Positions 38,194 through 49,678 of a stretch of 64,000 nucleotides of DNA are shown here, piece after piece (position 1 is the stretch's first letter; each line of letters begins with the position of its first letter). The DNA comes from Xenoacremonium recifei (taxonomy: Eukaryota; Ascomycota; Sordariomycetes; Hypocreales; Nectriaceae). The DNA lies in contig WOFQ01000009.1 of NCBI GenBank assembly GCA_012184525.1, positions 558,001 through 622,000 of the forward strand, given 5' to 3'. The position numbers and the translations under genes are program-made. Below the pieces are notes generated by a model. The model did not search any database, was not told where the DNA came from, and saw only the letters and a list, made by a program, of their open reading frames with translations.

Positions 38194-39878
38194 ATGGCTC
38201 CCCACGCTGAAGTTGACACGGGCTCCTCGAACGGGGCGGTCTACAACTCCTACGGCCGAGGTCCCAGCGCTCCCCAGGACCTCTTCACCGTCAACTCCCC
38301 CAACGTCACCTACACCGACGCCGAGATCAAGTCTCGCTACACCTACCGCACCACCAAGGTCGACACTGACGCCAACGGCAAGTACGTTGCCACGCCCAAT
38401 GAGACCCTCTACGACTTCAAGGTCGACCGCAAGGTCCCCAAGACCGGCATGATGCTGGTTGGCTGGGGCGGCAACAACGGAACGACTGTCACCGCTGGCA
38501 TCCTGGCCAACCGCCGCGGCCTTGCCTGGGAGACCAAGGAGGGCCCTCGCGAGTCCAACTACTACGGCTCCGTTGTCATGGCCTCGACCCTCAAGCTTGG
38601 TCATGACGCCAAGACCAACAAGGAGGTCAACATCCCCTTCCACAACATCCTGCCCATGATCCACCCCAACGACCTCGTCATTGGCGGCTGGGACATCAGC
38701 GGCATGAACCTGGCCCAGGCCATGGACCGCGCTCAGGTCCTCGAGCCGACCCTCAAGGCCCAGGTCAAGAAGGAGATGGCCGAGATGGTGCCCCTTCCCT
38801 CCATCTACTACCCCGACTTCATCGCCGCCAACCAGGAGGACCGTGCCGACAACGTCCTCGAGGGCACCAAGGCCTGCATGGCCCACGTTGACAAGATCCG
38901 CCAGGACATCCGCGACTTCAAGGCCAAGAACAACCTGGACAAGGTCATCGTCATGTGGACCGCCAACACGGAGCGTTATGCCGACCTCATCGAGGGCGTC
39001 AACGACACCGCTGACAACCTCCTCAAGTCTATTGAGCAGGGCCACGAGGAGGTTGCCCCCTCCACCGTCTTCGCCGTGTCTTGTATCCTCGAGAACACCC
39101 CCTTCATCAACGGCTCTCCCCAGAACACCTTCGTCCCTGGTGCCATTGAACTGGCTGAGAAGCACAACGCCTTCATTGGCGGCGATGACTTCAAGTCCGG
39201 CCAGACCAAGATGAAGTCGGCCCTCGTCGACTTCCTCATCAACGCCGGTATCAAGCTCACGTCGATTGCCAGCTACAACCACCTTGGCAACAACGACGGC
39301 AAGAACCTGAGCTCCCAGAAGCAGTTCCGCTCCAAGGAGATCTCCAAGTCCAACGTCGTTGATGACATGGTTGAGGCCAACCACGTGCTGTACAAGGAGG
39401 GCGAGCACCCTGACCACTGTGTTGTCATCAAGTACATGCCTGCTGTCGCCGACAACAAGCGTGCTCTGGATGAGTACTACGCTGAGATTTTCATGGGCGG
39501 TCACCAGACCATCTCGTAAGTTCTACTTAACCCAAGTATTCTTAGTCAAAGCTAACATTCATGACCAGTCTGTTCAACATCTGCGAGGACTCTCTCCTGG
39601 CCTCGCCCCTGATCATTGACCTGGTCGTCATCGCCGAGATGATGTCCCGCATCCAGTGGAAGGCCGTCTCCTCCGACGGCACCGTCAACGCTGAGTACAA
39701 GAACTTCCACAGCGTCCTGAGCGTCCTCAGCTACATGCTCAAGGCCCCTCTGACCCCCCCTGGCACGCCCGTTGTCAACGCCCTCGCCAAGCAGCGTGCG
39801 GCCCTGACTAACATCTTCCGTGCCTGTGTCGGTCTCGAGCCTGAGTCTGACATGACCCTTGAGCACAAGCTCTTCTAA
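38194..39878 (+). CDS. INO1: Inositol-3-phosphate synthase
   Basis: Two exons, 38194-39515 and 39569-39878, giving 543 residues, the usual length. The 53 bp intron has a GTAAGT donor, GCTAAC branch and CCAG acceptor. The enzyme converts glucose-6-phosphate to inositol-3-phosphate with NAD as a recycled cofactor, the first step of inositol and phosphatidylinositol synthesis in the cytosol. The NAD-binding glycine loop is at about residues 90-96 (GWGGNNG); the conserved SYNHLGNNDGKNLS segment and the NTFVPG region are present. Codon use is strongly C-ending, as in highly expressed genes, which also creates long spurious antisense frames. Start fits the family and a good context (ATCATGG). Confidence 0.97.
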
Positions 39879-40459
39879 GCATCTGTAGATGCTAGGGGGT
39901 TTGACTTGCTGGTTATGTGATGTTGGATGTTGTTGGATTTTCTTGGATAGTTTGCAGGTTGGATTAATATAAAAAGCAAAAAGGGAAAAAAAAGATAAAA
40001 AAGAAATTAAAAAAGAGGGAGGGACAAGATAGTTAGACATATTCTTAGATACCGAAACGAATATGAGCCATTCTCCCCATATTGATAAGCCCCCGCATTG
40101 CCTTGACAGGAGTTGAGGACTGATTGAACCCACCGCGTAGAAGTCCACTTTACCCAGGACAATAAAGATATTGTCGGAGACCTCGACCTCGCGAGATCTG
40201 TATCGCGTGCTCTTGTTGCCGTTTCGGCCCAGCTGGGGTATAGTTCACTGTGACAGTAATACGGATCGACGATTGTAGAACATTGATAGAAGAAGCCCAT
40301 GAGTCTTGAATTATCTTGAATTATGGATGAAGCTTTGCAATTTGTAGACACCTGCTAAGTTTGGGATCAATTGTGCGGCTAGGTGTTTGAGAGATAAGTA
40401 ACAATACTTTCGGGCGGCTATTGACATGCATCGTCCTACTTCTGTGCTTGATAATCTGA
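39879..40459. other. Convergent intergenic region
   Basis: 3' flanks of INO1 (+) and the sugar transporter (-). A-rich stretch at about 39970-40015. No coding signal. Confidence 0.6.
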
Positions 40460-42257
40460 TCACTCATTCGATTCTCCCTTCATCTCCATCACTCCAGCGT
40501 CTGCCAAAATTTCATCCTCAAACTTGATACTACCAAACTTGCGAGTGGGTGTTCTCTTCTCATAGAGATAGTCAAGCTGTTCAAGCGAGAGTCCCTTCAT
40601 CTCTGGAACGAAGAAGAAGACCCAAACAACTGTCACGAACGAAAATGAAGCCCAGATGTATCCCTAATTAATAACGTTAGCATGGTGTTATGAAGAGAAG
40701 TAGGAGAGCAATCACTAACAATTTTAGAGCCAAGGTTTCCATATCCTTCATCCTGGAGGTAAGGGGCCACAGAAGTGATCAAAAGCGAGACACCAAAGCC
40801 AAGGAACACAGCTACAGCGAGAACCTTCTCACGGTTGCGAGTCGGGGCGGACTCTGCGGTGATAATCCAAACAAGTGGCGACTCGATCCCGAATCCTACA
40901 TTCCACAGGAAGATTAGAACAATCGCAACTATAGATGATGCGTCTGTTCCGGGAGGTGCCAGCACGGTATTCATAATGGTCATCGCCAGCAGTGTCACAC
41001 CACAGAAGAGTGCGGTCGACATCATCAGCGGACGCCGCCCAAACTTATCAGGCAAATAGTGACCGCTCAAGATGGCAACATAATAGATGACGTTGATACC
41101 CATAATGACGGGGAAGACATTTGTGATGTTGGCGGCCTTGAGGAATGAGGCAATGTAGTTGCTCATGTAGCTAGAGCCCTGGGCCTGCTGCAAGCATTGT
41201 ACGCCAACGGCAATGAGAACGCGACGCAGATCCGGACCTTGTGCGAGATCGGACCAAGCGTGGAACTTGTCAATGTTTCTTCGGTCTTCTTCGACTGCAA
41301 TCTCGACGGCGTTGACATAGTTGATGGCGTTGAAGTTGTTGCTGGGCGAACCGAATAGCCGTTCCGCGGCAACCCTGGCATCTTCCAGGCGGCTAGAAAT
41401 AGACAACCACTCGTTAGTTAATCCTAATAACTTGTTCTCCTCTTTCGCTTCGCATGCTTACCCTTTCCAGACGAGCCATCGTGGACTCTCCGGCAAGAAC
41501 GGCAAGGCCGTCACCATAATCACTGGCGGGAGCAGTTGCAGACCAATGGGAATGAGATAGCTTGCTTGGTCTGACCGACTAGAGGTGCCATATACAGTTC
41601 CTGCGGCGATGATGACGCCAAGCATCAACACGTTCTGATACATGCTGACGGCGGCACCTCTAGCTTTAGATGTAGAGGTTTCGGATAGATAGATGGGGAC
41701 GATGTTTGCACAAAGACCCATGGCAACAGCAGCAATTGTTTTGCCAGCAACAAACTGACCGAAACGGGGTTTCGCGCCCACGGCACTTGTCATCTCGATG
41801 ACAACTCCGACGATAGAGATGATTCCGGTGACAACCAGAGCGAGCCTGCGGCCGAGGTAGTCGTTCAGATAGACGGCAAACAGACACGCGATCACTAGAA
41901 GAATGTCAGAGGAGCGAGGCTACAGTGGAAGGGTACGAATAGTGAGACTTACTGACGCCTGCAGACTGGACTGCGCTGCCACCGGACTGTTGGCTGGTGG
42001 AAAGGTTGCAACTAGTTGTCCCGTCCACGGTCGTGCAGTGTCCATAGTCTCGAAGAAAGGTATTTGAATTCAGCAGCGTGGACCACCATCCATTGTCGAT
42101 GCCCTGCAATAGCAAATTGGTTCAGCACACCGGCTCATAAATAGAGACGCTTCTCAAGACCAAAACTCACGAAGAGGAGGGCTCCGACGGATGCCAGTAG
42201 CATACATCCGAAGCCGGTGCGGGTAGTACCCTCGAAAACATCGCCAAAGAGCTTCAT
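40460..42257 (-). CDS. MFS sugar transporter
   Basis: Five exons: 42257-42171, 42103-41953, 41894-41462, 41392-40720, 40663-40460, giving 515 residues, all in phase. Signature sequences of the sugar porter subfamily are present in order: the NDYLGRR loop, PESPRWLVWKGR at the end of the sixth helix, PDKFGRRPLM in the second half, and PEMKGLSLEQLDYLYE at the end of helix 12. About twelve hydrophobic segments can be drawn. Plasma-membrane proton/sugar symport is the family norm; the substrate cannot be read off and could be a hexose, pentose, glycoside or nucleoside-derived sugar. It is divergently arranged with the GH1 gene across a 595 bp shared promoter, suggesting import plus hydrolysis of a glycoside. 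Confidence 0.9.
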
Positions 42258-42852
42258 GTCGGAAAGGGCTCAAAGCAAAAGAGGAGCTGTGATGCTGTTG
42301 ACTCTAGGGGATCCTTCGGAAAACTGGGGGCATCCTGAGAGTTCTTATAACATTCCAGTATACTCCCCGGGTTTATGGAAGAAGGCTGGGGTTCATGAGT
42401 CGAGTATCAGAGATCTACCGTCTCAACCCCATATGCTGATACCGGATATGGCTTTTGAGTGGTCGTCGTATCTACCGACCAATAGCATGAACTCGTTAAA
42501 TAAGTTAGTCTGTTTGTTCTTGGGTTTATCTTATCACAGCTAGCTCGAATGCCGAAATTGGGCATGATCTTGGATAGGATTCATACCGGCTCGCAAGCGA
42601 TACTACCAAGAGGCGGGGTAGAACGGGGGATATAGTGCGGAATGAGACAGATGATAAGAGGACATCTCCACAGGATGATATGGATGATAACTAGACCTAG
42701 TCCCTGAATGATACGGGTGATAACAGAGCCACTTGTTTGATTAACGAGGAGATGATCAGAGCCTAGAAAAAATAGTTTCGAATAGGAGGTCATCTGCAAG
42801 TTGTACGTATTTGTTGTAGGGAAACTCTTGAACCTTCTAGACAATACCGAGA
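42258..42852. promoter_or_regulatory. Bidirectional promoter of sugar transporter and GH1, GATA-rich
   Basis: 595 bp between divergent start codons. HGATAR-type sites are visible at 42526-42531 and 42531-42536 (minus strand, adjacent pair) and at 42652-42657, 42685-42690 and 42718-42723 (plus strand). About 1.7 are expected by chance at equal base composition. GATA sites suggest nitrogen control by an AreA/NIT2-type factor (inference). Confidence 0.5.
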
Positions 42853-44988
42853 ATGACTACGATCGATCACAACCCCAAGTATCGCGGCGTTCTTCCGGCC
42901 GACTTTCTTCATGGTTACGCGTACGTATTAACTATTTGCTTCTTTCTCTCTTTTGCTTATTGAGCCCGTCTCTCCGGCTCGCTGAAACTGGAATTAGGTC
43001 GGCCGCGTATCAAGTTGAAGGCGGCACTTCCGACGGAGGGCGAGGCCCTTGCATCTGGGACGTCGCCTTAAAAAATTTCCCAGATAGTGGTGATGACGCT
43101 TGCAAGTCTTATCAGTTATGGAAGGAGGACGTAGAGCTGCTCCGAAAGTATGGTGCTCGCTCGTATCGCTTCTCCATCTCGTGGTCGCGCATCAAACCTC
43201 TAGGTAATGACAGAGCCTGAGTTGCCTATGGGAGGCCGGGAACTAATAGGTGCGAACCCTAGGTGGCAAAGATGACCCGGTAAATGAAGAGGGAGTCAAA
43301 TACTATAACGACCTGGTGAGTTGACTACATCATGATGTCTTATTAGCAATATTGTAACTGACCGCAATCGCTTCGCCTAGATCGACGCACTATTGACAGC
43401 TGGCATTGAACCGACCGTAACCCTACTTCATTATGATACACCCCTGGCACTCCAGGAGCGCTACCGAGGCTTCGCCGCTACTGATACCACCCCTTTGACA
43501 GAAGATTTTGTCGATTATGCTCGAGTTTGTTTTGAGCGGTTCGGTGACCGTGTGAAGCGGTGGTTGACGATCAACGAGGTACGGCCCAAATAAGATCGCG
43601 CTGGAGACCATGGAATTGTTAGGGAAAAGGCTCGGTTTCCTGACGCTTCTGATCTAGCCATATATCTGGACCATCCACATGCACGACCATCTTCAGGGTT
43701 GGACGAAGGCTGACTTCATGAGGCAAGCTCCTGATCCAGATTACACCAAACCTCACATGGAAAAGTTTTGCTGACTTAGGACCAACCAACAGAGTTGGGC
43801 ATAACTCTCTGCTCACTCACGCTTATGCTGTAGACCTTTATCGCAAGTCTTTCCAACCGACACAGAAGGGTGTTATTGGTATTGCCCTGGTAAGCATGGG
43901 GACACTGATCTTGACGAGAGTGCTTTGAGTAACCCGGTTCAGAACAATGAATGGGTAGAGCCTATAGACGATTCTCCAGAGGCTATTGCCGCTGCTGAGC
44001 TGTCTGTAGCAAGAACCCTAGGCTGGGTATGTTCTAATTCGCTATCACTCCTTGGGCCATGTGGTGTCCGCTAACCTGGCGTGGACATAGTTTGCCGACC
44101 CCATTTGTAAGTCCGCGTCAGCTGTCTATTGACATTACCAAGAACAACATTCTAACTTGGAACCCTCGTAGTTAAGGGAACACAGACGCATGGGTGGGAC
44201 AGCTGGGGAGACCTGTTTCTCCGTTTCTCTGACGATGAAATGAAGCTGTTGAAGGGATCTGCGGATTTGTGAGTACCTCAGATGATCTTTTGTTTTCAGA
44301 TGTCAGCTTACGTATATAATTTCAGCTTCTCGATCAATCATTATGGCACTATGTATGCCACTGGAAAACCTTACACTGAGGCTGATGCGATTGGGTGGCA
44401 AACCTTGGATGAAGTGAACAAGACTTGGGTGAAAGATGGCAAGTTGATTGGGAAACGAGGCGAAAACGGCCATCCGCACAGTGGTGGGTGAATTAGAAAT
44501 CCCTCGATGCCGTGTGAACTAACTGGCTAATGCATGATGGACAGTTGGTTGGGGTTTTCGAAACCTGCTTGTCTACTGCTGGGAGAACTATGCCAAAGAC
44601 CTCAATCTTCCGATTTACGTATACGAGAATGGTTTCCCAGTTGAACACGAGTCAGAAATGACGCTATCTGAAATTATCGACGACAAAGATCGCCAGCAGT
44701 TCTACTCCGATTACATCCAAGGATTGTGTGATGCAGTCATCGACCACGGTGCAAAGATTCAGGGATATCACTGCTGGAGCCTGCTAGAGTAAGGAACTCT
44801 TCTTCTTTTGACCGCATACTCTATTAACCCTAATTAACTGTCTGTATAGCAACTTAGAGTGGACTTGTGGATATGTTCCTCGATTTGGAGTCACTTATGT
44901 TGATAAGGAAAACAATTACAAGCGAATCCCGAAGGACTCCAGCAAAGTCATTGAGAGGATCTGGAACCACGTTGTGCGTGAGGAATAG
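42853..44988 (+). CDS. GH1 family beta-glucosidase, intracellular type
   Basis: Best model, 12 exons: 42853-42920, 42998-43203, 43263-43315, 43381-43578, 43658-43697, 43780-43889, 43943-44026, 44091-44106, 44172-44268, 44326-44483, 44545-44788, 44850-44988, giving 470 residues, normal for fungal GH1. No signal peptide. The substrate-binding SAAYQVEGG motif, the acid/base Glu175 in LTINE (proline of NEP starts the next exon) and nucleophile Glu371 in YVYENG are intact, so retaining beta-glycosidase chemistry is expected. One exon is only 16 bp. The weak point is 43658-43780: the loop after NEP lacks the usual APGR segment, and the intron 43698-43779 has a poor donor (GTTGGA). Without that intron the frame stops at 43773. 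Either the loop is divergent, my junction is wrong, or the gene is damaged. Confidence 0.75.
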
Positions 44989-45507
44989 TTGATCTAGTAT
45001 TAGCTCAAAAGTTATTAAGATATAAAACCACCGAGTTCATCAGTCTAATTTGTTTGGCTTCAACAATTCGTGGGTCGTCCTCGACGCATACGAGCAATGC
45101 GCTTCGTGCAAAATGCAAGGCATGATAAACATCATGGTTCAAAGAGTTCAAAAATCAATACCACTGAAAGACGTAGTGTCTGCGTAGGATCTTGCACCTG
45201 CATGTGGCTTCGGAGGGCAATACCAAACGTCGGTGCGAAGAGTTATGTACGATCTCAGCTCATCTTCGTGCTTGACTGCTTTTTTCTATTTGCACCCCTG
45301 ATTGACAGATAAATCCCTATCAAGATAAGAACACTACTCGATTCAGACCCACGTCTTGCTGTAAATAAGGAGGGTGTATTTATCAAGACACCCTGTAGCT
45401 ATATATGGCCCTCCTAACTAATATTGTTCTTCACGCACTTGATGTCGGGCCCCGGCTTCAGTCCAGAGTTTATACTGGCCTTTATTTCTGGTAAATAATT
45501 AGTTACT
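44989..45507 (+). promoter_or_regulatory. Promoter region of the nucleoside hydrolase, GATA-rich
   Basis: 519 bp between the GH1 stop and the nucleoside hydrolase start. HGATAR sites at 45123-45128, 45307-45312 and 45323-45328 (plus) and at 45317-45322 and 45380-45385 (minus). Three of them fall within 22 bp (45307-45328). Supports shared GATA-factor control with neighbouring genes (inference). Confidence 0.5.
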
Positions 45508-46850
45508 ATGACTGCCTCAGACAGGGTGCCCATATGGCTCGATTGCGATCCCGGTCACGACGTAAGTTGATATGTGTTATTAGTTACAGTGATTGACGTT
45601 TCAAATGCTCCAATGAACTCTTCAAACCAATACTTTTAATAGTAAAACACTGCAATTACAACAAGAATTTATCTCAAGCACACATCTGAACTCGCTATAG
45701 GACGTCTTCGCGATTCTCCTCGCCGCACACCACCCAAAACTTCATCTCCTAGGTCTATCTACTGTATACGGCAACACATCGGTACAGTAAGTTATGCATT
45801 CGTATTCCGATGAGGAAGAATAAAAATTTCCATTGCTGATTTCAGTATTACAGGAAAACTTCTATCAACGCTGCTTCCATCCTGACTGCTTTGGGGAAGC
45901 ATGAAGATATTCAGGTGTATGTTGGAGCTGGACAAGGCATATCACGCCCTCCCATGCATGCTCCAACAGCAATTCATGGCGAATCGGGAATTGACGGAAC
46001 TGAACTACTTCCAAAACCTCTCAGGATACCCAATACCGTGGATGATGCCGTGGATGCGATGGCAGCCGCCATACTAGCCCGAGATCCCGGGACTGCCTAC
46101 CTTGTGGCTACAGGGGCTTTTACAAACGTGGCCCTTCTTATCAGACGATATCCACAGATTGTCTCGCATCTCAAAGGCCTTAGCGTCATGGGAGGGGCCT
46201 TTGGTGGTGGTTTTACGGATGTTAATCTCGGGAGTATCGATGGCAAAGAGCGCACGGGAAATTACACTCCTTGGGCCGAGTTCAATATCATCGCAGACCC
46301 AGAGGCAGCAGCTGAGCTTTTCAACAACAAGGACCTCGCTGCTAAAACAACTGTTGTCCCACTTGACCTATCTCATCAGGTGCTTGCTACACCAGAAGTC
46401 CAAAGCCTACTTTTACATGGTAGCAAGCACCAGACAACCGGAAAAGCGACGACGCAGTTGCGCCAAATGCTTGTGGAATTGATCATGTATTTTGCCGAAA
46501 CATACGACAAAGTATACGGAATCACAGCCGGTCCTCCTTTGCATGACCCGCTTGCGGTGGCTGCTATCTTAAAAGATACACCGGATGAGATTCCATTTTA
46601 TGACTTTGATCCCCGAGAGAGCGAGGAGGCGAGGAAGAGCGAGCGGTTCTCAATTGCAGTCGAAACAAATGGTTCTTATGAAGAAGCTGTGGCTGGAGTC
46701 GCGCAGACGGGAAAGACAACGCTGACCAAACTCACCGCCAACACGCCTGGCATCACTATCCCTCGTGGAGTTGATAAAGAGCGGTTTTGGGATGTCTTAG
46801 AGGAGTGTATTCAAAGAGCTGACGCATTGAATGAAGCATTGCTGGAGTAG
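45508..46850 (+). CDS. Inosine-uridine preferring nucleoside hydrolase
   Basis: Three exons, 45508-45561, 45701-45786, 45854-46850, giving 378 residues. The calcium-binding N-terminal signature of the family, D-x-D-x-G-x-D-D (Asp12, Asp14, Asp18, Asp19), spans the first intron, which supports that join. Exon 2 to 3 was set by the conserved VYGN...KTSINAA region. Other family blocks: ATGAFTNVALLIRRYP, the LSVMGGAF segment, AEFNIIADPEAA, and LHDPLAVAAIL near the C-terminus with the final calcium/substrate His-Asp pair. The enzyme hydrolyses the N-glycosidic bond of nucleosides, giving free base and ribose. Set beside thymine-to-uracil enzymes it could feed them free bases, though the real substrate range cannot be read from sequence. 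Confidence 0.93.
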
Positions 46851-47618
46851 GAGAATGTCCTACGCAAGGTCCGTAATTATCTCCAATTGAGTCAGTTCGT
46901 CGAAATGGTCTCTTTGGGATGCTGCTTCGATGGGTTATTCACAGTAATAAGGTCGGACTTTAAAGGTATCTAAACTCAAAGCGTACTCTCTTAGAATACT
47001 GTGTTCTTAGACACTATCCCTCTCGTAAACTCGCCAACATTTATATGTTGTTCGGTATCAATCTCTTCTTTAGGGTTCGGCTGCGTGAACACAGCCAGAG
47101 TGTTTCTCGAAATCTTCTGGCCAGTCTAAGAGCTATTGACACCGCGGACGAAGTGCGACACCGCCCTAAACTGCCCTCTAGTGATTCTTTCGAGAGTCTC
47201 TCCGGTTTGAAATGCGATGCAATCTTTATTGACCTTGACGACGTCGCCAGACCGAGACTTGATGTACAGCCCCCTTTTGGGTCAGGGCTCCCTTGTGATT
47301 CAGCAAGCGAAGGCAAGGTCTTCGTGTCCGCTGTGATTTCGGAGATTTTGGCAGGCGTGCTGTCCTAGTCAAGGAACATTGCTGAGGTCAATGCTGTGAG
47401 ACATCCGTGATCTAAATGAGTCGCACACCATTGGTCATCGTCATCGCCATCATGTGCCATATTACTCTGGTGATCGGGATAGTAATGTAGGAGCCTGGCT
47501 TTTGTAGTGGTGCTTGTTCCAACAACATGCTCGACATAGCCTTTCGGATATCCCTCGATCTTTGATTCGGCGAACTTGCCACAAGCACGGGCGACAAGAA
47601 CTGCGTTATCTGACTAGC
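46851..47618. other. Convergent intergenic region
   Basis: Between the stop codons of the nucleoside hydrolase (+) and the membrane protein (-). An ATG-started plus-strand frame of 107 codons (47045-47368) has no recognisable content and is left uncalled. Confidence 0.5.
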
Positions 47619-49678
47619 TTATGGTGGGCGGTCAACTTCCTTTCCACTCATATTGGTCATCGTCCTGCCTCCGGGTGGAAAGCTGACAACCATGCTTTTC
47701 AGGTGTTCTGGTAAGGGGTCTTGACCAACAGTGTCTCGAAGCTTTAGGCGGGTTGGGAGGTAGACGTTGTGACTAACGCGTAAGAGCGTGGAGAAACAGG
47801 TGCTGTACGCGGCGCGCTCAGTCAGAACAACAATTGCGCCGACCAAAACACCGAGAGCAGAGAGCCCAATAGCTGCACCGTATGTAACCCATAGCGTAGA
47901 CGGCGCGTATTGATAGACATTTCGCGACGTCCACATATGCACGGTAGCGTTGGGGGGTGCAAATGGGGATGTGTAGTTCGGGCTAGACGCAGATCGGGTC
48001 AGTCCTGAGGTGCTGGTCGCCAGTCCCGGGCGGACGTAGTGGATGAATCTGTACTCACTTGAGAGCAGCGATGCTCATCAGGCTCATAGTAGCATTAAGA
48101 AACATCTCCTCCAGCAGCTCGGCCATAGGCCGCGTGCCAGTCTCATTCCAGTCTATACTTGTCCCAACCCATTGTACATCACCCAGTAAACCAGACTGTG
48201 AGGTAAGTAACTGTGTCACGTTCGCCATCTCCCTCGCCTGCAGCACGACCGTTGTGGCCATGGACGTATCAGTTGTTGCCATAAATGTGCTGTCTGTGGA
48301 CTCCTGCCCATCGACCATGGCTGAAGCCCATTTCACACTTCCTACCAACATAGATGCGAAAGCATCCATCACGGACTGGTAGGCAAATGTCTGGACGCTG
48401 CTCAGATTCAGGGCTGTACCAGCTGATTCCGCTGCAGAAGCATTAAAGCCTTTTAGGTAGGAGACGTTGTTTAGCGGCTGTGATAAGTTAAGTTTGACGT
48501 CCTGGACTCCATTCGTATAGATGAAAGTGGAGCTGTAAGAAACATTCTGCAGTGTGCATTGTAGTAAATATGTGTTGTTTCGATAATAACTTTGTAGATA
48601 CCTGTCATACGCCGATACGGTGTCGTTATACAGGCTACTTTGAGAAGCAGTCGATGTACTTCCTGAACCATCAGTGGTTACGGAAATTGACGGTAAAGAA
48701 TAGGGTGGCGGAATCATCACATAGAGTGCGAGCGGAGAGCCGCCCACTGTTGCTAAACGTAGCGATGTGGCATCATCCGGCAGGCCACTTCCATTGGCGG
48801 GTACCCAGGAAAGATACTGTATCTCAGTGAGGTCGAGGTTGTTTTCAAAGCTAGTAATAATGTCTTGACGCTCTTCTTCCGAGGTATTCAAGGTCTTGCA
48901 GCTCAGTGCCGGGCCGTCGAAATCCAACTTCCATGTCGAGTTCAAGCGAGGGGGAGTAATCGATAAGATTGAACCGGCCATGAGAGACCCCTGAACTGAT
49001 TTTTGCACAGAAAATTGCGGCCCTCGGTAGGTCATCTGGAAGTTGGGCCATTCACCGGCTGAGAAGTTTTGGGAGATCGATGCAAAGTTCATGCTCGTGA
49101 AATCAGCGCGAGGAGTGCGCATAGATACCGTATCGTTTAACAAGACGCTCTGGATGGTCAAAGTTGACGGTGAAATGAGCGGTACGAGAGGCAAGAGCCT
49201 GCGATGCTTATTAGTCTCTCATCAACCTGGGAAGGGGGTTGCCACTAGGGGTATACCAAAATACGAGGAGCAGCAGAGTTGGCGTTGGCATCTTGCGCCA
49301 CATTCGGACGTTCAGAGCACTTAGCAGGTCATCCATAGACGAGAACAAGTCGTCTACGAGTCCAAGTTCCGTGGGATGGCGCTTGATGGTTCTCCAGCTG
49401 ATCTGGTCATACGCGCATGCAACAGCGATAGCTAAGCAGGCCTTCGTGAAGAAGGCCAGTGTGTTTCCGATCGAGATATTGATCTGTTGCCTTGAAATGT
49501 GGTGAGAAAACCCCCAAACTGAATACGAGGTATTTGGCGGTGTGGTTCCATTCAATTGCTGGTAAAACAGGTGATGACCAACAGCACAGGCAACAGCAGC
49601 ACCTAGACTCCCAAACATCCAGACCACTTTCTTTACGATGGGCCAGCGAAGGGGGACGGGTTTCTGTTGCTTTTCCAT
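47619..49678 (-). CDS. Fungal membrane protein with large glycosylated extracellular domain
   Basis: Three exons, 49678-49257, 49198-48059, 47982-47619, giving 641 residues, all in phase. Hydrophobic segments are near residues 15-37, 75-95, 130-155 and, close to the C-terminus, LWVTYGAAIGLSALGVLVGAIVVL. Between the third and fourth lies a soluble domain of roughly 400 residues with about fifteen N-glycosylation sequons, so it should face outside or the lumen. The segment KACLAIAVACAYDQISWRTIKRHP is typical of a fungal family of unknown function that is often expanded in plant-associated ascomycetes (from memory). A receptor, sensor or scaffold role is possible but not shown. It sits inside the pyrimidine cluster between the nucleoside hydrolase and the alcohol dehydrogenase. 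Confidence 0.8.

Noticed and set aside
38188..39504. 438-codon frame antisense to INO1
   Set aside because: An artefact of the strong C-ending codon bias of INO1, which makes the mirrored frame free of stops; its Val/Gly/Leu-rich product has no domain.
47045..47368. 107-codon plus-strand frame between the nucleoside hydrolase and the membrane protein
   Set aside because: No recognisable content; the opposite strand is equally open; lies in a 3'-3' intergenic region.
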